DNA from: JBDIVL01 sp039794405
GTDB lineage: Bacteria; Planctomycetota; Brocadiia; Brocadiales; Brocadiaceae
DNA: 64,000 nucleotides
Reading direction: 5' to 3'
Assembly (NCBI GenBank): GCA_039794405.1
Contig: JBDIVL010000021.1
Location: forward strand, 6,500 to 70,499
Positions 36,289-46,355 of this stretch are shown here, in pieces (within the stretch, counting starts at the first letter, position 1; every line of letters begins with the position of its first letter). The position numbers and the translations under genes are program-made. The notes under the pieces were generated by a model. That model did not search any database and was not told the DNA's origin. It saw only the letters and a program-made list of their open reading frames with translations.

Positions 36289-39200
36289 ATGCTTTGTATC
36301 AAAGCCATGATACGTATACCCTGCTTACCACTCCACCGATACTGGCGGGATTTTGCAATTGTAACTGCCTTTTCAATCTTCGCTGCCATAGGATCTTACC
36401 AAGGCGCAAAGTGTGTTAATCTTGCCCTTTTTGATAGTTCCATGGAAAGTGCCTGGTTCCAGTCAGAGATCCCTGGAGTCTACGAGAACATGACGAGCCG
36501 GGACAGTGATCATTACCGTACTCATGCTCACCCACTATTTTCACTTGCTACACTTCCCCCTACAAAGGTACTGTGGAAGGTTATTGGCATCAATTCGCTT
36601 GTAGCGGTACGTATCGTTGTTGCCCTCGTAGCCTCATTGTGGTCTGTTGCTTTTTTTCTCTTGATTCGGCTTATTGGCTTTCGCCGCCTCGATGCAGTAC
36701 TCTTCAGTATACTTGGAATGGTTAGTGCTACAGCAACATTCTGGTTTACCGTACCGGAAGCGTATTCATTCGGTTCGTTAAGTATTCTGCTGGCACTCAT
36801 CGTTGCTGCCCTATCACACTACCAAATCCCCGGCAGGCCGTGGTATGTAATTACCAATATGGCAACGTTAAGCTTTACAACAACAAATTGGATGGTCGGT
36901 ATCTTTGCGTCTTTTGTTAATCTTCCATGGCGGCGTGCTGCCCAGGTAGTAGTCAACGCCTTCTTTGTCATCATGGTACTCTGGACAATTCAAAAATATT
37001 TTATACCGAGCGCAGGATTTTTTCTCGCAAACCGAGAAGAGACAAAGTACTTTCTCACTGCAGAATCAGGCGGGGTACTGCGTATCCTCGCATCTTTTTT
37101 CCTTCACAGTATGGTAATGCCATCAATCAACTCTATCAACGACCCCGAACATCCACACTCTCCGCTCATGACGGTTCAAAACTCACTACCCGGGTCCGGA
37201 GGACCCTGTGGCGTTGTTGCCACGGTACTATGGGCTGTGCTGTTAATTTTAGGATTATGGGGTATTATCTCTTCCGGCAAGCATAACAAATTTCGACTTG
37301 TCCTGGGGTTTTCCTTGCTTGGACAGATGATTTTACATGTATTATACGGCAAGGAGACATTTCTTTACTCATTACATTTTGGACCACTTTTGGTTTTACT
37401 CGCCGCATTCAGTATACGAACACGTTTTCGAAGGATGGCAATCATGTACGTCAGCATCCTGATTGTCTGTGCGGTAATTAACAATTGGCAACAGTTCGGC
37501 AGAGCGACAGCACTCATTCAAAATAACCACACCCCCCGCTCTGAAGTGAAAAGCCAGATGCTGATTCGTCCGACAGACCCATGGCCGCGCAGCCAGGGTC
37601 ATATCGTGTTGGCCTTGCCGGGCAGTAGCGAGGCGGATAAAAGCTATCATGAACCGGGCGGCAGCTTCAGCCCGTCCACAGGCAGCTTTGGAGTCTCGCT
37701 GTGGGTTACCGACAAGGATGGGAATATAGAAACGACCAGCGATGATATACCATTTGACATGCTCAGGCAATCATTCTATCCAGACGGAAACCAGAAAGTT
37801 CCAAAAATTCTTAGTGAAACACCCTTTTATCGTGCCCGCTGGTCAATTGAAGACCCTTCCAATTGGCGTCTCTACCTTGAACGGCAAGTGAATACGGCGA
37901 GGTTAACGGTTGCGATCCGCAGCGTAGGTCCGGCGGGCGGATCTATTAATTCACTTGAATGGGACGGCAAGCGCCTCATGATCAATAACCGCTGGCATAT
38001 AACAATCAGCCCGGCACCAGAAGCAGTATACCTGGGTGAGGAAGGACAAAATGACTGGATGCATAGCCGATCAACCGCTATGCAATGGCAAAGTAAGCAT
38101 GGCTGGGGCTATGCGCGGGTGATATTAGGTGATCACAGCAGTTGGAATATGTCTATCAGGGACACCAGTTGCACTGCAACTGGATCTTGCATTTCGGCAA
38201 TACCACAATCTACACTGAAGATCGACGTACCAGAACACCGTTTTAAGGATTGTTTGGAAGCACAGATTTATCATCTCTTGATGGGCCTTGTGGGTACGCA
38301 GACCCGTAACGCCGATCCCACGAACACCCAAATTCCATGGCAGCGAACAGGGGCTTATATTGTTGCTGCCTTGGCCCGCGCTGGATATTTTGGGGTAGCA
38401 AAAGAACTGTCCTATTATCTGGCAACGCATGACTTCTATGGCGAATCCGGACCCGAAGCGGATGCACCCGGTTTGGCTATCTGGGCGTTAAAGGAAGTAG
38501 CCCTGCGTTTAAATAATCCAGAATTCAATCAATGGCTGTGGCCACACATTGTCCGGAAGGCTGGACTCATACAGGAAATGATTTTAACGGATCAGCCTAT
38601 TCACAAAACACCAATTACTCCCATCGTTCAGAAGTTTAGGGGCCGTATTGATAATACCCTAATTGCTGAACCAGCCAAAGACGGACTGATAGTCGGGCGG
38701 ATGGATTACCATCAGCCCCTTTTATATATCAATGCCATAAGTTATCGCGGATTAACCGATGCTGCGTCTTTAGCAGATTACCTTCACCATCCTATTGAGG
38801 CAGCACGCTGGCGCGCATATGCCCTGTCATTACAACAGGCATGGGGCAAGGCATTCAGGTTTCCAGAAACAACAAACGACCGGACCTACATTTGTACCCT
38901 TTGGCCTACATGGGTAGCCATTCCCTATACAAATATATTAATTCAAAACCTCATCGCCCGGTGGATAAAACAACATGATACCCAGGGTGGGTTTTGTAAC
39001 GCCCCTCTGTCGACATATTTCAAGATTGCCGAAGCACATCAATGGCTATATCTGGGATTTCAGCAGCACGTATGGATGACACTCCGTTGGTTTTGGGACC
39101 GTCAGGCTTCCCCTGGGCTATATACCTGGTGGGCAGATAATCGCGAAGGAAATTCCTACAATGGCTGGAATCAAATACGTGGATGGGTTAATCCGCCGCA

Positions 39201-39504
39201 TGTTACACCCCATTATTGGACCACTGCCGAAATGCTTCTTTTACAACTAGACATGTTAACATACGTCGACGAGTCCACAAGCGAGCCGGCACTGGTAATC
39301 GGGGCAGGAATTCCAAGAGAATGGCTAAGTCAAAATATGCGGGTTCAAGGGTTATCAACCATCATCGGATACATAGATTGGATCTGGAAAAATCAAGAAA
39401 TGTATGTAATCATTAAGAATTGTCAATCTGCAGTAAAAGTCCGGCTTGGTGCGGCTTTTCCATCAAGAACCCCATTACACATAGAGTATCAAACCTGTTT
39501 ATAG
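36289..39504 (+). CDS. Polytopic membrane protein fused to a probable six-hairpin glycosidase domain
   Basis: This 1071-residue protein begins with about 10-11 transmembrane helices (about residues 18-405), with TSRDSDHYRTHAHPLFSL in the first large loop, a GT-C-like arrangement. A beta-rich linker domain follows (about 420-650). An alpha-helical region (about 690-1030) has helix pairs and aromatic-rich loops like an (alpha/alpha)6 glycoside hydrolase barrel: GAYIVAALARAGY, SGPEADAPGLAIWALKEV, SYNGWNQIRGWVNPPHVTPH and YWTTAEMLLLQLDMLTYV. This suggests one chain that both handles lipid-linked sugar and trims or senses glycan. The glycosidase assignment rests on shape, not on an identified catalytic pair. 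No ribosome site is clear. Confidence 0.6.
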   Translation: MLCIKAMIRIPCLPLHRYWRDFAIVTAFSIFAAIGSYQGAKCVNLALFDSSMESAWFQSEIPGVYENMTSRDSDHYRTHAHPLFSLATLPPTKVLWKVIGINSLVAVRIVVALVASLWSVAFFLLIRLIGFRRLDAVLFSILGMVSATATFWFTVPEAYSFGSLSILLALIVAALSHYQIPGRPWYVITNMATLSFTTTNWMVGIFASFVNLPWRRAAQVVVNAFFVIMVLWTIQKYFIPSAGFFLANREETKYFLTAESGGVLRILASFFLHSMVMPSINSINDPEHPHSPLMTVQNSLPGSGGPCGVVATVLWAVLLILGLWGIISSGKHNKFRLVLGFSLLGQMILHVLYGKETFLYSLHFGPLLVLLAAFSIRTRFRRMAIMYVSILIVCAVINNWQQFGRATALIQNNHTPRSEVKSQMLIRPTDPWPRSQGHIVLALPGSSEADKSYHEPGGSFSPSTGSFGVSLWVTDKDGNIETTSDDIPFDMLRQSFYPDGNQKVPKILSETPFYRARWSIEDPSNWRLYLERQVNTARLTVAIRSVGPAGGSINSLEWDGKRLMINNRWHITISPAPEAVYLGEEGQNDWMHSRSTAMQWQSKHGWGYARVILGDHSSWNMSIRDTSCTATGSCISAIPQSTLKIDVPEHRFKDCLEAQIYHLLMGLVGTQTRNADPTNTQIPWQRTGAYIVAALARAGYFGVAKELSYYLATHDFYGESGPEADAPGLAIWALKEVALRLNNPEFNQWLWPHIVRKAGLIQEMILTDQPIHKTPITPIVQKFRGRIDNTLIAEPAKDGLIVGRMDYHQPLLYINAISYRGLTDAASLADYLHHPIEAARWRAYALSLQQAWGKAFRFPETTNDRTYICTLWPTWVAIPYTNILIQNLIARWIKQHDTQGGFCNAPLSTYFKIAEAHQWLYLGFQQHVWMTLRWFWDRQASPGLYTWWADNREGNSYNGWNQIRGWVNPPHVTPHYWTTAEMLLLQLDMLTYVDESTSEPALVIGAGIPREWLSQNMRVQGLSTIIGYIDWIWKNQEMYVIIKNCQSAVKVRLGAAFPSRTPLHIEYQTCL

Positions 39505-39628
39505 TGTTTCCTAACGGAAAGATTCCACGCAGATTAAAAAAATATCGGTTACTTACCGTGATGAGAGTATTTAATCTTGTTAAAAAGGTATAATCATGAT
39601 ACAGTATTTTTAGAAATACACCTGTGAA

Positions 39629-39653
39629 TGGGCGTATGCAATACGCCCCTACA
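39629..39653. repeat. Palindrome GGGCGTATGCAATACGCCC with CCTAC end
   Basis: Arms GGGCGTAT and ATACGCCC are separated by three bases, followed by CCTAC. It is a member of the GTAGGG-ended family with one end shortened. A degenerate relative lies at about 44156-44180. Confidence 0.65.
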
Positions 39654-39746
39654 GAACACAGAAAGAACGTTGGCTAATATATGATCTAAAGATTCATGAA
39701 GTTGCCTTATGGTAATAAGTATCTATATCCTTTAAAGGAACCAACT

Positions 39747-40937
39747 ATGCAAACTTTAGAAATTACAAAAAACATACATTGGGTGGGGGCATTAAATGCT
39801 ACACTCAGGGTATTCGATGTAGTATTTGAGACAAGATACGGCTCCACATATAATTCCTACCTTATTCAAGCAGATAAACCCACACTCATCGATTCAGTTC
39901 ATGCGAAATTTACGAAAGAACATATCGGTAAACTGAAATCACTCATTGATCTCAAAGATATTCAATATATTGTTGTTAACCACACAGAAATGGACCATAC
40001 GGGGGCACTGGGTGACCTATTAAACGAGACGATAAACGCTCAGGTCCTCTCTACAAAAACAGCATCATTTTTCCTCAAAAATATCCTTCATAAGGATTTT
40101 AACGGAAAAACCGTTGAAGACAATGAGACCATCAGCTTAGGAAATAAAAAATTAAAATTTATCCATGCCCCTTTCTGGCATTGGCCTGATACCATGTTTA
40201 CTTATCTGGAGGAAGACCGGGTACTTTTCCCCTGCGATGGATTTGCAACCCATTTTTGCGATGAGCGGCTCTTTGATGACCGGGTTGATGACTTTACCCA
40301 AGATTTCCAGCATTATTTTGAACATATCATGGGACCTTATAGAAAGAAGATACTTGAGGCAATAGAGAAAATCAAAAGTTTAGATATCCGGATGATTGCT
40401 CCAAGCCATGGTCCAATTCTACGGACTGATCCATGGAAATATGTTAAAGCATATGAGAATTGGAGCACTCCGAAAAAGCAACCTAATAAAAGGTATATCG
40501 TAATTTTTTATGTATCTATGTATGGAAATACGAAAAGGATGGCAGAGGCCGTTGCCAAGGGAGCATCTATCACTGATACTGAAGTCAAACTGTACGATGC
40601 TGCTGCTGTATCTTCGGAATTTACCCGATGCGAGATTGAATCTGCAGATGGTTTATTGTTTGGTTCTTCCACGTTAAACGGTGATGCGATACGGCCGATC
40701 TGGGATATTATCGATATCATGTTTAGTGTTAATGCAAAGGGGAAAAAATGCGCAACATTTGGTACCTATGGCTGGAGCGGTGAAGCAACAAAGTTGCTGG
40801 AAGATCGGTTGAAAGGACTCAAGCTTAAAGTTGTCCAGCCCCCATTAAAGGCTGTTCTTACCCCTACTCAAGAAGACTTAAAAAAGTGCTCTATTTTTGG
40901 ATATGACTTTGCAAAATCTCTCATGGAAAACACATAG
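39747..40937 (+). CDS. fprA: Flavodiiron protein (A-type flavoprotein)
   Basis: This protein of about 396 residues should reduce O2 to water and/or NO to N2O in the cytoplasm. The beta-lactamase-like domain keeps the diiron ligands: HTEMDHTG (His79, Glu81, Asp83), then HAPFWHWPD, FPCDGFATHF and APSHGPIL. The flavodoxin domain starts at about residue 250 and binds FMN with SMYGNTKRMAE. I start at the ATG at 39747 because AAAGGA lies at 39735-39740; the frame's first ATG at 39696 adds 17 unlikely residues. There is no rubredoxin domain, so an external electron donor is needed. Confidence 0.93.
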   Translation: MQTLEITKNIHWVGALNATLRVFDVVFETRYGSTYNSYLIQADKPTLIDSVHAKFTKEHIGKLKSLIDLKDIQYIVVNHTEMDHTGALGDLLNETINAQVLSTKTASFFLKNILHKDFNGKTVEDNETISLGNKKLKFIHAPFWHWPDTMFTYLEEDRVLFPCDGFATHFCDERLFDDRVDDFTQDFQHYFEHIMGPYRKKILEAIEKIKSLDIRMIAPSHGPILRTDPWKYVKAYENWSTPKKQPNKRYIVIFYVSMYGNTKRMAEAVAKGASITDTEVKLYDAAAVSSEFTRCEIESADGLLFGSSTLNGDAIRPIWDIIDIMFSVNAKGKKCATFGTYGWSGEATKLLEDRLKGLKLKVVQPPLKAVLTPTQEDLKKCSIFGYDFAKSLMENT

Positions 40938-41063
40938 GCAAAATACCCGCACATAAATCTTGCCTGTTTTATCCGGGTGTTAAGGCCTTCCTTGCGTCTT
41001 CCCGTCTCCTTTACCGAATGCTTTTCTTCTCCATGCTTCCTGTGATTCTAAACATTGTCAAAA

Positions 41064-42098
41064 ATGAAACGTGAAATGAAAAATAACCTCACAAATCGCA
41101 GAGACTTTCTGAAAGACACCTTCACTATTGTGCTAAGCCTGGGCTTTACAAAAAATGTTAACGATATGTTTACTAAAAATCATGAGTCTCCTATGCTGAT
41201 CAACGAAAAAAAGGAAGGCATACCCGGACGCCGTTTGGGCAAAACGGGACAAATGGTCCCCATGCTCTGTGTAGGGGGTTACCATATCGGCAGGATGCAG
41301 GACGAACGCTATGCAATCCGCATGGTACATGCTGCCCTTGATGCAGGAGCGAATTTTTTCGATTCAGCCTGGAGTTATAATGATGGTGAAAGTGAGAGGC
41401 GACTGGGAAAGGCATTGAAAGACCGTCGTGATAAGGCGTTTATTATGACCAAAAGCCGTGGACGCGATAAGACCACGGCATCAAGGGAACTGCACGAAAG
41501 CCTTAAGCGGCTGCAAACCGACTACCTCGACCTGTGGCAGTTTCACGACCTGCAATCATGGGAAGAGGTTGAGGAAATATTTCACGAAGGTGGAGCCATT
41601 GAGACAGCTATTCAGGCCAGGAAAGAAGGGAAGATACGGCATATTGGGTTTACCGGACACCGGGATCCGGAAGTACACTGGCAAACCATACAGAAATATC
41701 ACAGCCTCATCGAGACAGTTCAGATACCCGTAAATCCCGTAGATCCGCATTATCTGAGTTTTGTCCGGCAGGTCATTCCCGAGGCTGTAAAGCATAATAT
41801 TGGTATCCTTGGGATGAAAACAACGGCAAATGGTGTATTATTGGAAGATAACGTAGCTACCATAAAAGAATGCTTATCCTTTGCCTGGAGCCAGCCCATT
41901 AGTTCTTTGGTTTCTGGTATGGACAGCATTGAACAATTAAAGGAAAACATCTCACTCGCGTGGCAATTTGAGAAATTATCGGAAAAAGACCAGTCCCGGA
42001 TCCTTGCCCGCACAGCCCCTTTTGGCGGGATCAAAATAGAATCTTACAAACACCCCTCCGTGAACTGGCGCATTTACCCAGTCCACCCGCTTCACTAA
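41064..42098 (+). CDS. Tat-exported aldo/keto reductase
   Basis: This protein of about 344 residues has a twin-arginine leader NRRDFLKDTF (Arg12-Arg13), followed by a hydrophobic stretch. The mature part is an aldo/keto reductase barrel. GRRLGKTGQMVPMLCVGG opens the barrel, FFDSAWSYNDGESERRLG holds the catalytic Asp and Tyr, FIMTKSRGRD the Lys and LDLWQFHDL the His. The catalytic tetrad is therefore intact. AKR proteins are usually cytosolic NADPH enzymes; a Tat leader implies folding with cofactor before export. It starts at the ATG at 41064; a TTG at 41055 is a weaker option. The substrate is unknown. Confidence 0.82.
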   Translation: MKREMKNNLTNRRDFLKDTFTIVLSLGFTKNVNDMFTKNHESPMLINEKKEGIPGRRLGKTGQMVPMLCVGGYHIGRMQDERYAIRMVHAALDAGANFFDSAWSYNDGESERRLGKALKDRRDKAFIMTKSRGRDKTTASRELHESLKRLQTDYLDLWQFHDLQSWEEVEEIFHEGGAIETAIQARKEGKIRHIGFTGHRDPEVHWQTIQKYHSLIETVQIPVNPVDPHYLSFVRQVIPEAVKHNIGILGMKTTANGVLLEDNVATIKECLSFAWSQPISSLVSGMDSIEQLKENISLAWQFEKLSEKDQSRILARTAPFGGIKIESYKHPSVNWRIYPVHPLH

Positions 42099-42249
42099 CC
42101 CTCCGCTCCTGTCTCTTAAAAATGAAGAATGGAGAACGAAGATGCAACAAGAAATCAGGAGATAATTTCCAGAGAAATTTTGGGATCAACTTTGCCCAAA
42201 TAAAAACACTGACATTCTCGTTGCTCATTATCATTGGAGCAGTACTGGT

Positions 42250-42567
42250 TGTTTTTCCTTCCGCCTTTGCCATTAGGCCCTTCCGGATGTGGAAAGACAA
42301 CGACACTAAGAATAATTACAGGACTTGAAGTGCCGGACGAAGGGGATATCTGGATAGAAGGTGCCCGTGTAATTGTGGTCACAGCGTAGCAGTCACCCAA
42401 AAAGAGCGCCACATTGGTTTGGTATGGTATTTCAGGACCTCGCCCTCTGGCCTCATATGACCGTATATAAAAATATTGATTTCGGATTAAAAGTATTCGG
42501 GGTTACAAAGGCAAAAAAGATCGAGTCCGTTTTGAACAAGGTTAATATGAAACAGGCAAACTGGTGA
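42250..42567 (+). pseudogene. Decayed ABC-transporter ATPase fragment
   Basis: Three pieces of one ATP-binding cassette lie in different frames. First comes LPLGPSGCGKTTTLRIITGL with EVPDEGDIWIEGARV (Walker A), stopped by TAG at 42387. Next is VTQKERHIG in a second frame (about 42393-42420). Last is MVFQDLALWPHMTVY with KNIDFGLKVFGVTKAKKIES (Q-loop and following helices) in a third. The sequence ends in NKVNMKQANW before any LSGGQ signature or Walker B. Two frameshifts plus 3' loss make it non-functional. It resembles the FbpC/PotA/MalK group. It lies between two intact genes. Confidence 0.8.
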
Positions 42568-42756
42568 GGTTTTCAGTAAAGGATATGAAGATTTTGTTTT
42601 TTTAATTTCACGTTGAGGAATTTTAAACTATCTTTGCAGGGGTGTATTACACATACCCATACACAGGGTGTTACAAACTATAGGTTGCTAAAGACTTAAT
42701 ATAGTATCCAGTAAATGAAATCGAACTATATTTGAGAATCTGGAAAGGAGCTACAT

Positions 42757-44136
42757 ATGTCCATAGGTTACAAATTCTTCCTCCGTTATTGGTATCATTG
42801 GTCAATAAACGTTTCTCGTGTTTCATTTGTTCTGATATGTAGTCTTGTATTCTTTACTGTAACCCTTCGGGCAGAAGCGTTAGAAAAATATGTCGAACAG
42901 AAGGATGCCAGCTTTAGCTGGAAATGTTTGGGAGAGAAAAAGATTCAAAACGCTACGGTTGCTCATTTGGAAGTCATATCACAAACGTGGCGGGGTCAGC
43001 TTTGGAGTCATCATCTGCAAGTGATACTTCCGGATACACTCCACAATCCACAAACTGCATTTTTATTTATTGCTGGAGACGGGGACGGCAGTGAGGATAT
43101 CGAATTCGTGTATCTTATTGCCCAAAAGGCAGGCACCATTGCTGCTGTTATTACAAACATTCCGAATCAGCCGCTCTTTGATAACCTCAGGGAAGATGCA
43201 TTAATAGCATATACCTTCGTCCAATATCTTAATACGGGAGACGAAACGTGGCCATTATTATTTCCCATGGTTAAAAGTGCCGTTCGTGGTATGGATGCGA
43301 TTCAGGCTTTCACGCAAAAGGAATACAACCAAAAGATTGGTAATTTTGTAATATCTGGTGCATCCAAGCGTGGATGGACTGCCTGGCTTACCGCTGCCGT
43401 TGACCCGCGCATTAAGGCTCTGGCCCCAATAGTTATTGATATACTCAACATGAAAAAACAGACCGATTGGGCAAGAAAGATGTATGGGAAACAGAGTGAG
43501 CGGATCTCTGACTATACCAACCTCGACCTTGTTAACCGCATAGATGAGCCAATGATGATTACACTCCGGAAATGGGTAGACCCCTACAGCTATCGTCAGC
43601 GATACACCATGCCCAAATTGTTATTGCTTGGTACAAATGATCCTTTTTGGGTCGTAGATTCCCTCCGCCATTACTGGAATGATCTGCCCGAACCAAAATT
43701 AGTTTATCAAACCCCGAATGCAGGACATGACCTCGATGGGGGAAGGGATGCAATACAAACGTTGGCAACCTGGTTCCAAATGATCGCAGACGGGAAAGAA
43801 CTGCCGAAGATGGAATGGCAATTAAGTGATGGTACAGACGGGCCGGCAGGTATTACCGTCAAGGTAAATCAGCCGGTAAGAAAGATCAGATTATGGACAG
43901 CATCATCAGATGACCGCGATTTCCGTAATGATGTGTGGTCGAGCCGGGAACTAGGGATGAAAACAAGCAACGGCAGTCAGGCATCAGCGGAAGTCACAGT
44001 CCCTGCAAGAGGCTTCAAAGCCTTCATGGCGGAAGCAGAGTTGACCTCTCCAACCGGTGATACCTATAAACTCTCTACACAAGTCCAGGTTACTCCTGAT
44101 AACATAACACAACGTAATATCAGCGAAAAAGACTAA
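42757..44136 (+). CDS. PhoPQ-activated pathogenicity-related (PqaA) family exported hydrolase
   Basis: This 459-residue protein has a signal peptide (hydrophobic core about residues 22-37, then LRAEALE). The body matches the PhoPQ-activated pathogenicity-related family, an alpha/beta-hydrolase-like group: FLFIAGDGDG, then the nucleophile turn VISGASKRGWTAWLTAAVDP (about 198-217), LLLLGTNDPFWVVDS and GHDLDGG for the acidic and His parts of the triad. The C-terminal part is a beta domain (about 365-450). AAAGGAG precedes the ATG. Known members are linked to envelope stress in enterics; the substrate is unknown. Confidence 0.85.
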   Translation: MSIGYKFFLRYWYHWSINVSRVSFVLICSLVFFTVTLRAEALEKYVEQKDASFSWKCLGEKKIQNATVAHLEVISQTWRGQLWSHHLQVILPDTLHNPQTAFLFIAGDGDGSEDIEFVYLIAQKAGTIAAVITNIPNQPLFDNLREDALIAYTFVQYLNTGDETWPLLFPMVKSAVRGMDAIQAFTQKEYNQKIGNFVISGASKRGWTAWLTAAVDPRIKALAPIVIDILNMKKQTDWARKMYGKQSERISDYTNLDLVNRIDEPMMITLRKWVDPYSYRQRYTMPKLLLLGTNDPFWVVDSLRHYWNDLPEPKLVYQTPNAGHDLDGGRDAIQTLATWFQMIADGKELPKMEWQLSDGTDGPAGITVKVNQPVRKIRLWTASSDDRDFRNDVWSSRELGMKTSNGSQASAEVTVPARGFKAFMAEAELTSPTGDTYKLSTQVQVTPDNITQRNISEKD

Positions 44137-44344
44137 AAACAGGCAAATAGCATCTGTAGGAGAGTATAGTATACGCCCCGCATGCTATCATGAAAAACCG
44201 AATTCCGATAATAAGAAATCAATAGGAATAATAAGACTTGATTAAGCGTAGTTTTGTGATAAACTTTTAACTTTATCATCAACTTGTAATAAGAAATATT
44301 TAGTTACGGAAGTCTCTGCAATATATGAACAACAGGAGAAAGAG

Positions 44345-44701
44345 ATGAAAAAAACGAGCCTTATTATCGTGATCTTTGCTTTCTGTGGTTTGCTATCCAT
44401 TGGGTGCAGCAAACAGCGGCCATTGTCTGAAAGAGGCGGTATTTGGGTGGTATTTGAAAAGGAATGTCAGAAATGTCACAAGGCAAATGGAAAAGGCGGC
44501 CTTATTGGCCGGTTACTCTTTAAAATTCCTAATTTTACCGATACCAAATGGCAGGATAATGCCTCAGACTCAAGGTTAATCATTGCTGTGGCGAATGGCA
44601 AAAGGAAGATGCCGAGCTACAAGGGAAAACTAAAAGATGAAGAGATTGTTGATCTGGTCAAGACATGTGTCAGGAGTTATTATCCGCCGCAGGAACCATA
44701 G
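44345..44701 (+). CDS. c-type cytochrome lipoprotein
   Basis: This 118-residue protein starts with a lipoprotein signal; the lipobox SIGC has Cys at residue 21. The single haem motif CQKCH is at residues 41-45, and the likely axial Met is in KMPSYKG (about residue 92). The overall size and ANGKGG...DEEIVDLVKTC layout are those of a small class I cytochrome c. It should be anchored to a membrane and carry electrons in the periplasm. AGGAGAAAGAG precedes the ATG. The neighbours do not reveal its redox partner. Confidence 0.88.
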   Translation: MKKTSLIIVIFAFCGLLSIGCSKQRPLSERGGIWVVFEKECQKCHKANGKGGLIGRLLFKIPNFTDTKWQDNASDSRLIIAVANGKRKMPSYKGKLKDEEIVDLVKTCVRSYYPPQEP

Positions 44702-44932
44702 TTTCTTATAAAAATGACTGGATGGTTAATATGGGAGAAAAGTTTTTACTGTTAAATGATATTCAACGCTACAAGACATTGCGTAATCGTATTTATTCAA
44801 AAACCATCTAACCATTAACCACACCTGGATTTTATCCCTTTCGGCCTGTTCGGGTTAGGGGATTAGTATTGATTTTACTGTACTTTAAGATACAATTTGA
44901 GTACTTATACAATCAAGATATTAGGAGAAACG

Positions 44933-45295
44933 ATGCTGCGAGAGATGTGTAAATCTAAAATCCATGCTGCAACAGTAACAGAGACAAACCTTAAGTATCA
45001 TGGTAGTATTACCATAGATAAGGCCCTTCTCGATAGTGTTGACATCCTGCACTATGAACGGGTACAGGTGCTCAATATTAATAACGGAACCCGAGTAGAA
45101 ACCTACGTTATTGAGGGAGAACCAAATTCAGGTGTTATTTGCTTAAATGGGGCTGCAGCACGATGGGCACAACAAGGTGACCGTGTCATTATCATTGCCT
45201 ATTGCCTCGTTGAAGACAAAGATGCAAGAAACTGGAAACCCAAAATCATCCTGGTAGATGAGAACAATAAACTCATAAAAACTCTCCAGTCATGA
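44933..45295 (+). CDS. panD: Aspartate 1-decarboxylase proenzyme
   Basis: This protein of about 120 residues makes beta-alanine for pantothenate and CoA. The self-cleavage site is YHGSITID: cleavage between Gly24 and Ser25 yields the pyruvoyl group. LNGAAARWAQQGDRVIIIAY is the conserved C-terminal substrate-binding segment. I start at the ATG at 44933, which has TTAGGAG (44920-44926) and gives the canonical MLREMCKSKIHAATVT. The frame opens 36 bases earlier at a TTG that lacks a site. The stop codon overlaps the lgt start (ATGA), so the two genes are translated as a coupled pair. Confidence 0.96.
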   Translation: MLREMCKSKIHAATVTETNLKYHGSITIDKALLDSVDILHYERVQVLNINNGTRVETYVIEGEPNSGVICLNGAAARWAQQGDRVIIIAYCLVEDKDARNWKPKIILVDENNKLIKTLQS

Positions 45296-46167
45296 GAAGG
45301 ATTTTATTCGAAATTTCCCTGCCCTTTCTTCAGAAAAGCATTCCCATTTATGCCTATGGATTTATGTTGATGATTGCTTTTCTGGCAGCCGTTACCGTTG
45401 CACGCTGGAGGGCAAAGAAAGAAGGTATTGATCCCAATAAGATTACAGATTTGGCAATTTATGTGCTTTGTGCCGCAATCATTGGAGCAAGGCTCTTCTT
45501 TGTCGTCCAATTTTTCGGGAGTTATAAAAACGACCTTTTCAGTATTTTTAAGATTTACGAGGGAGGCTTAGTTTACTACGGAGGGGTGTTTGCCGGCTTC
45601 ATTACCTTATCAATTCTTATTAAGAAGTATCAACTGCCTTTCCTTAAGATTTTTGATATCATCACACCCTCGGTTGCGTTGGGTCTTGGTTTTGGCCGTA
45701 TTGGATGTTTCTTGAACGGATGCTGTTTCGGAAAAATTGCACTGGATGTCCCATGGGCAGTCCAATTCCCGAGAACATTAGACAAAACAGGCATGGTTGA
45801 CGGCAGTCCTGTTTTTCTCCACCACTATGAACTCGGGCTAACCCATCTTTCCGATACACATGCCCTGCCTGTCCATCCCACGCAGCTATACTCGTCTTTT
45901 TTAAATATGGCGCTTTTCTTTATTCTCTGCGTGTACTTTAAATATCGGAAAAGGGATGGAGAAGTTCTTTTCCTCTTTGGAATTATTTATCCTGTCATAA
46001 GGTTCTGGATGGAATCACTTCGGGCAGATAATCCGTTATTCTTCGATTCCCTTACCATAGCTCAAATCATAAGCATCTTCATGTTTATTACATCATTAAC
46101 CCTGTTTATCATCTTCAGGCTGAAACCGGCAAGGTACAATCTTAGCTCCAGCAAATCGGAAGTATAA
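45292..46167 (+). CDS. lgt: Prolipoprotein diacylglyceryl transferase
   Basis: This 291-residue inner-membrane enzyme has about seven helices and transfers diacylglycerol from phosphatidylglycerol to lipobox cysteines, so it serves the lipoproteins seen elsewhere in the window. The Lgt signature is LGFGRIGCFLNGCCFGK (about residues 133-149), and FMLMIAFLAAV, YYGGVFAGF, HPTQLYSSF and PVIRFWMESLR are other family motifs. Its start overlaps the panD stop by four bases. The NGCC form of the signature, instead of the enterobacterial one, is common outside proteobacteria. Confidence 0.95.
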   Translation: MRRILFEISLPFLQKSIPIYAYGFMLMIAFLAAVTVARWRAKKEGIDPNKITDLAIYVLCAAIIGARLFFVVQFFGSYKNDLFSIFKIYEGGLVYYGGVFAGFITLSILIKKYQLPFLKIFDIITPSVALGLGFGRIGCFLNGCCFGKIALDVPWAVQFPRTLDKTGMVDGSPVFLHHYELGLTHLSDTHALPVHPTQLYSSFLNMALFFILCVYFKYRKRDGEVLFLFGIIYPVIRFWMESLRADNPLFFDSLTIAQIISIFMFITSLTLFIIFRLKPARYNLSSSKSEV

Positions 46168-46355
46168 AACCTATTCCTGGCAGGCTGTGTTTTGTAATTT
46201 CAGCCATTCCTGGATAATCTATACCATCTGAAAGACGGATCCGATTGTTGTGGTAGATATGACGCAGAACGTCTGGTTGTACGTTCCGACGTAGAACGTT
46301 GGAACGAGAAGAGCGAGCACACAGGCAATAAAATAAATTATCTGCCCACTATCGC

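Noticed and set aside
42122..42328. 68-codon forward frame with a hydrophobic core
   Set aside because: It runs through the ABC ATPase Walker A region in the wrong frame; treated as part of the pseudogene area.
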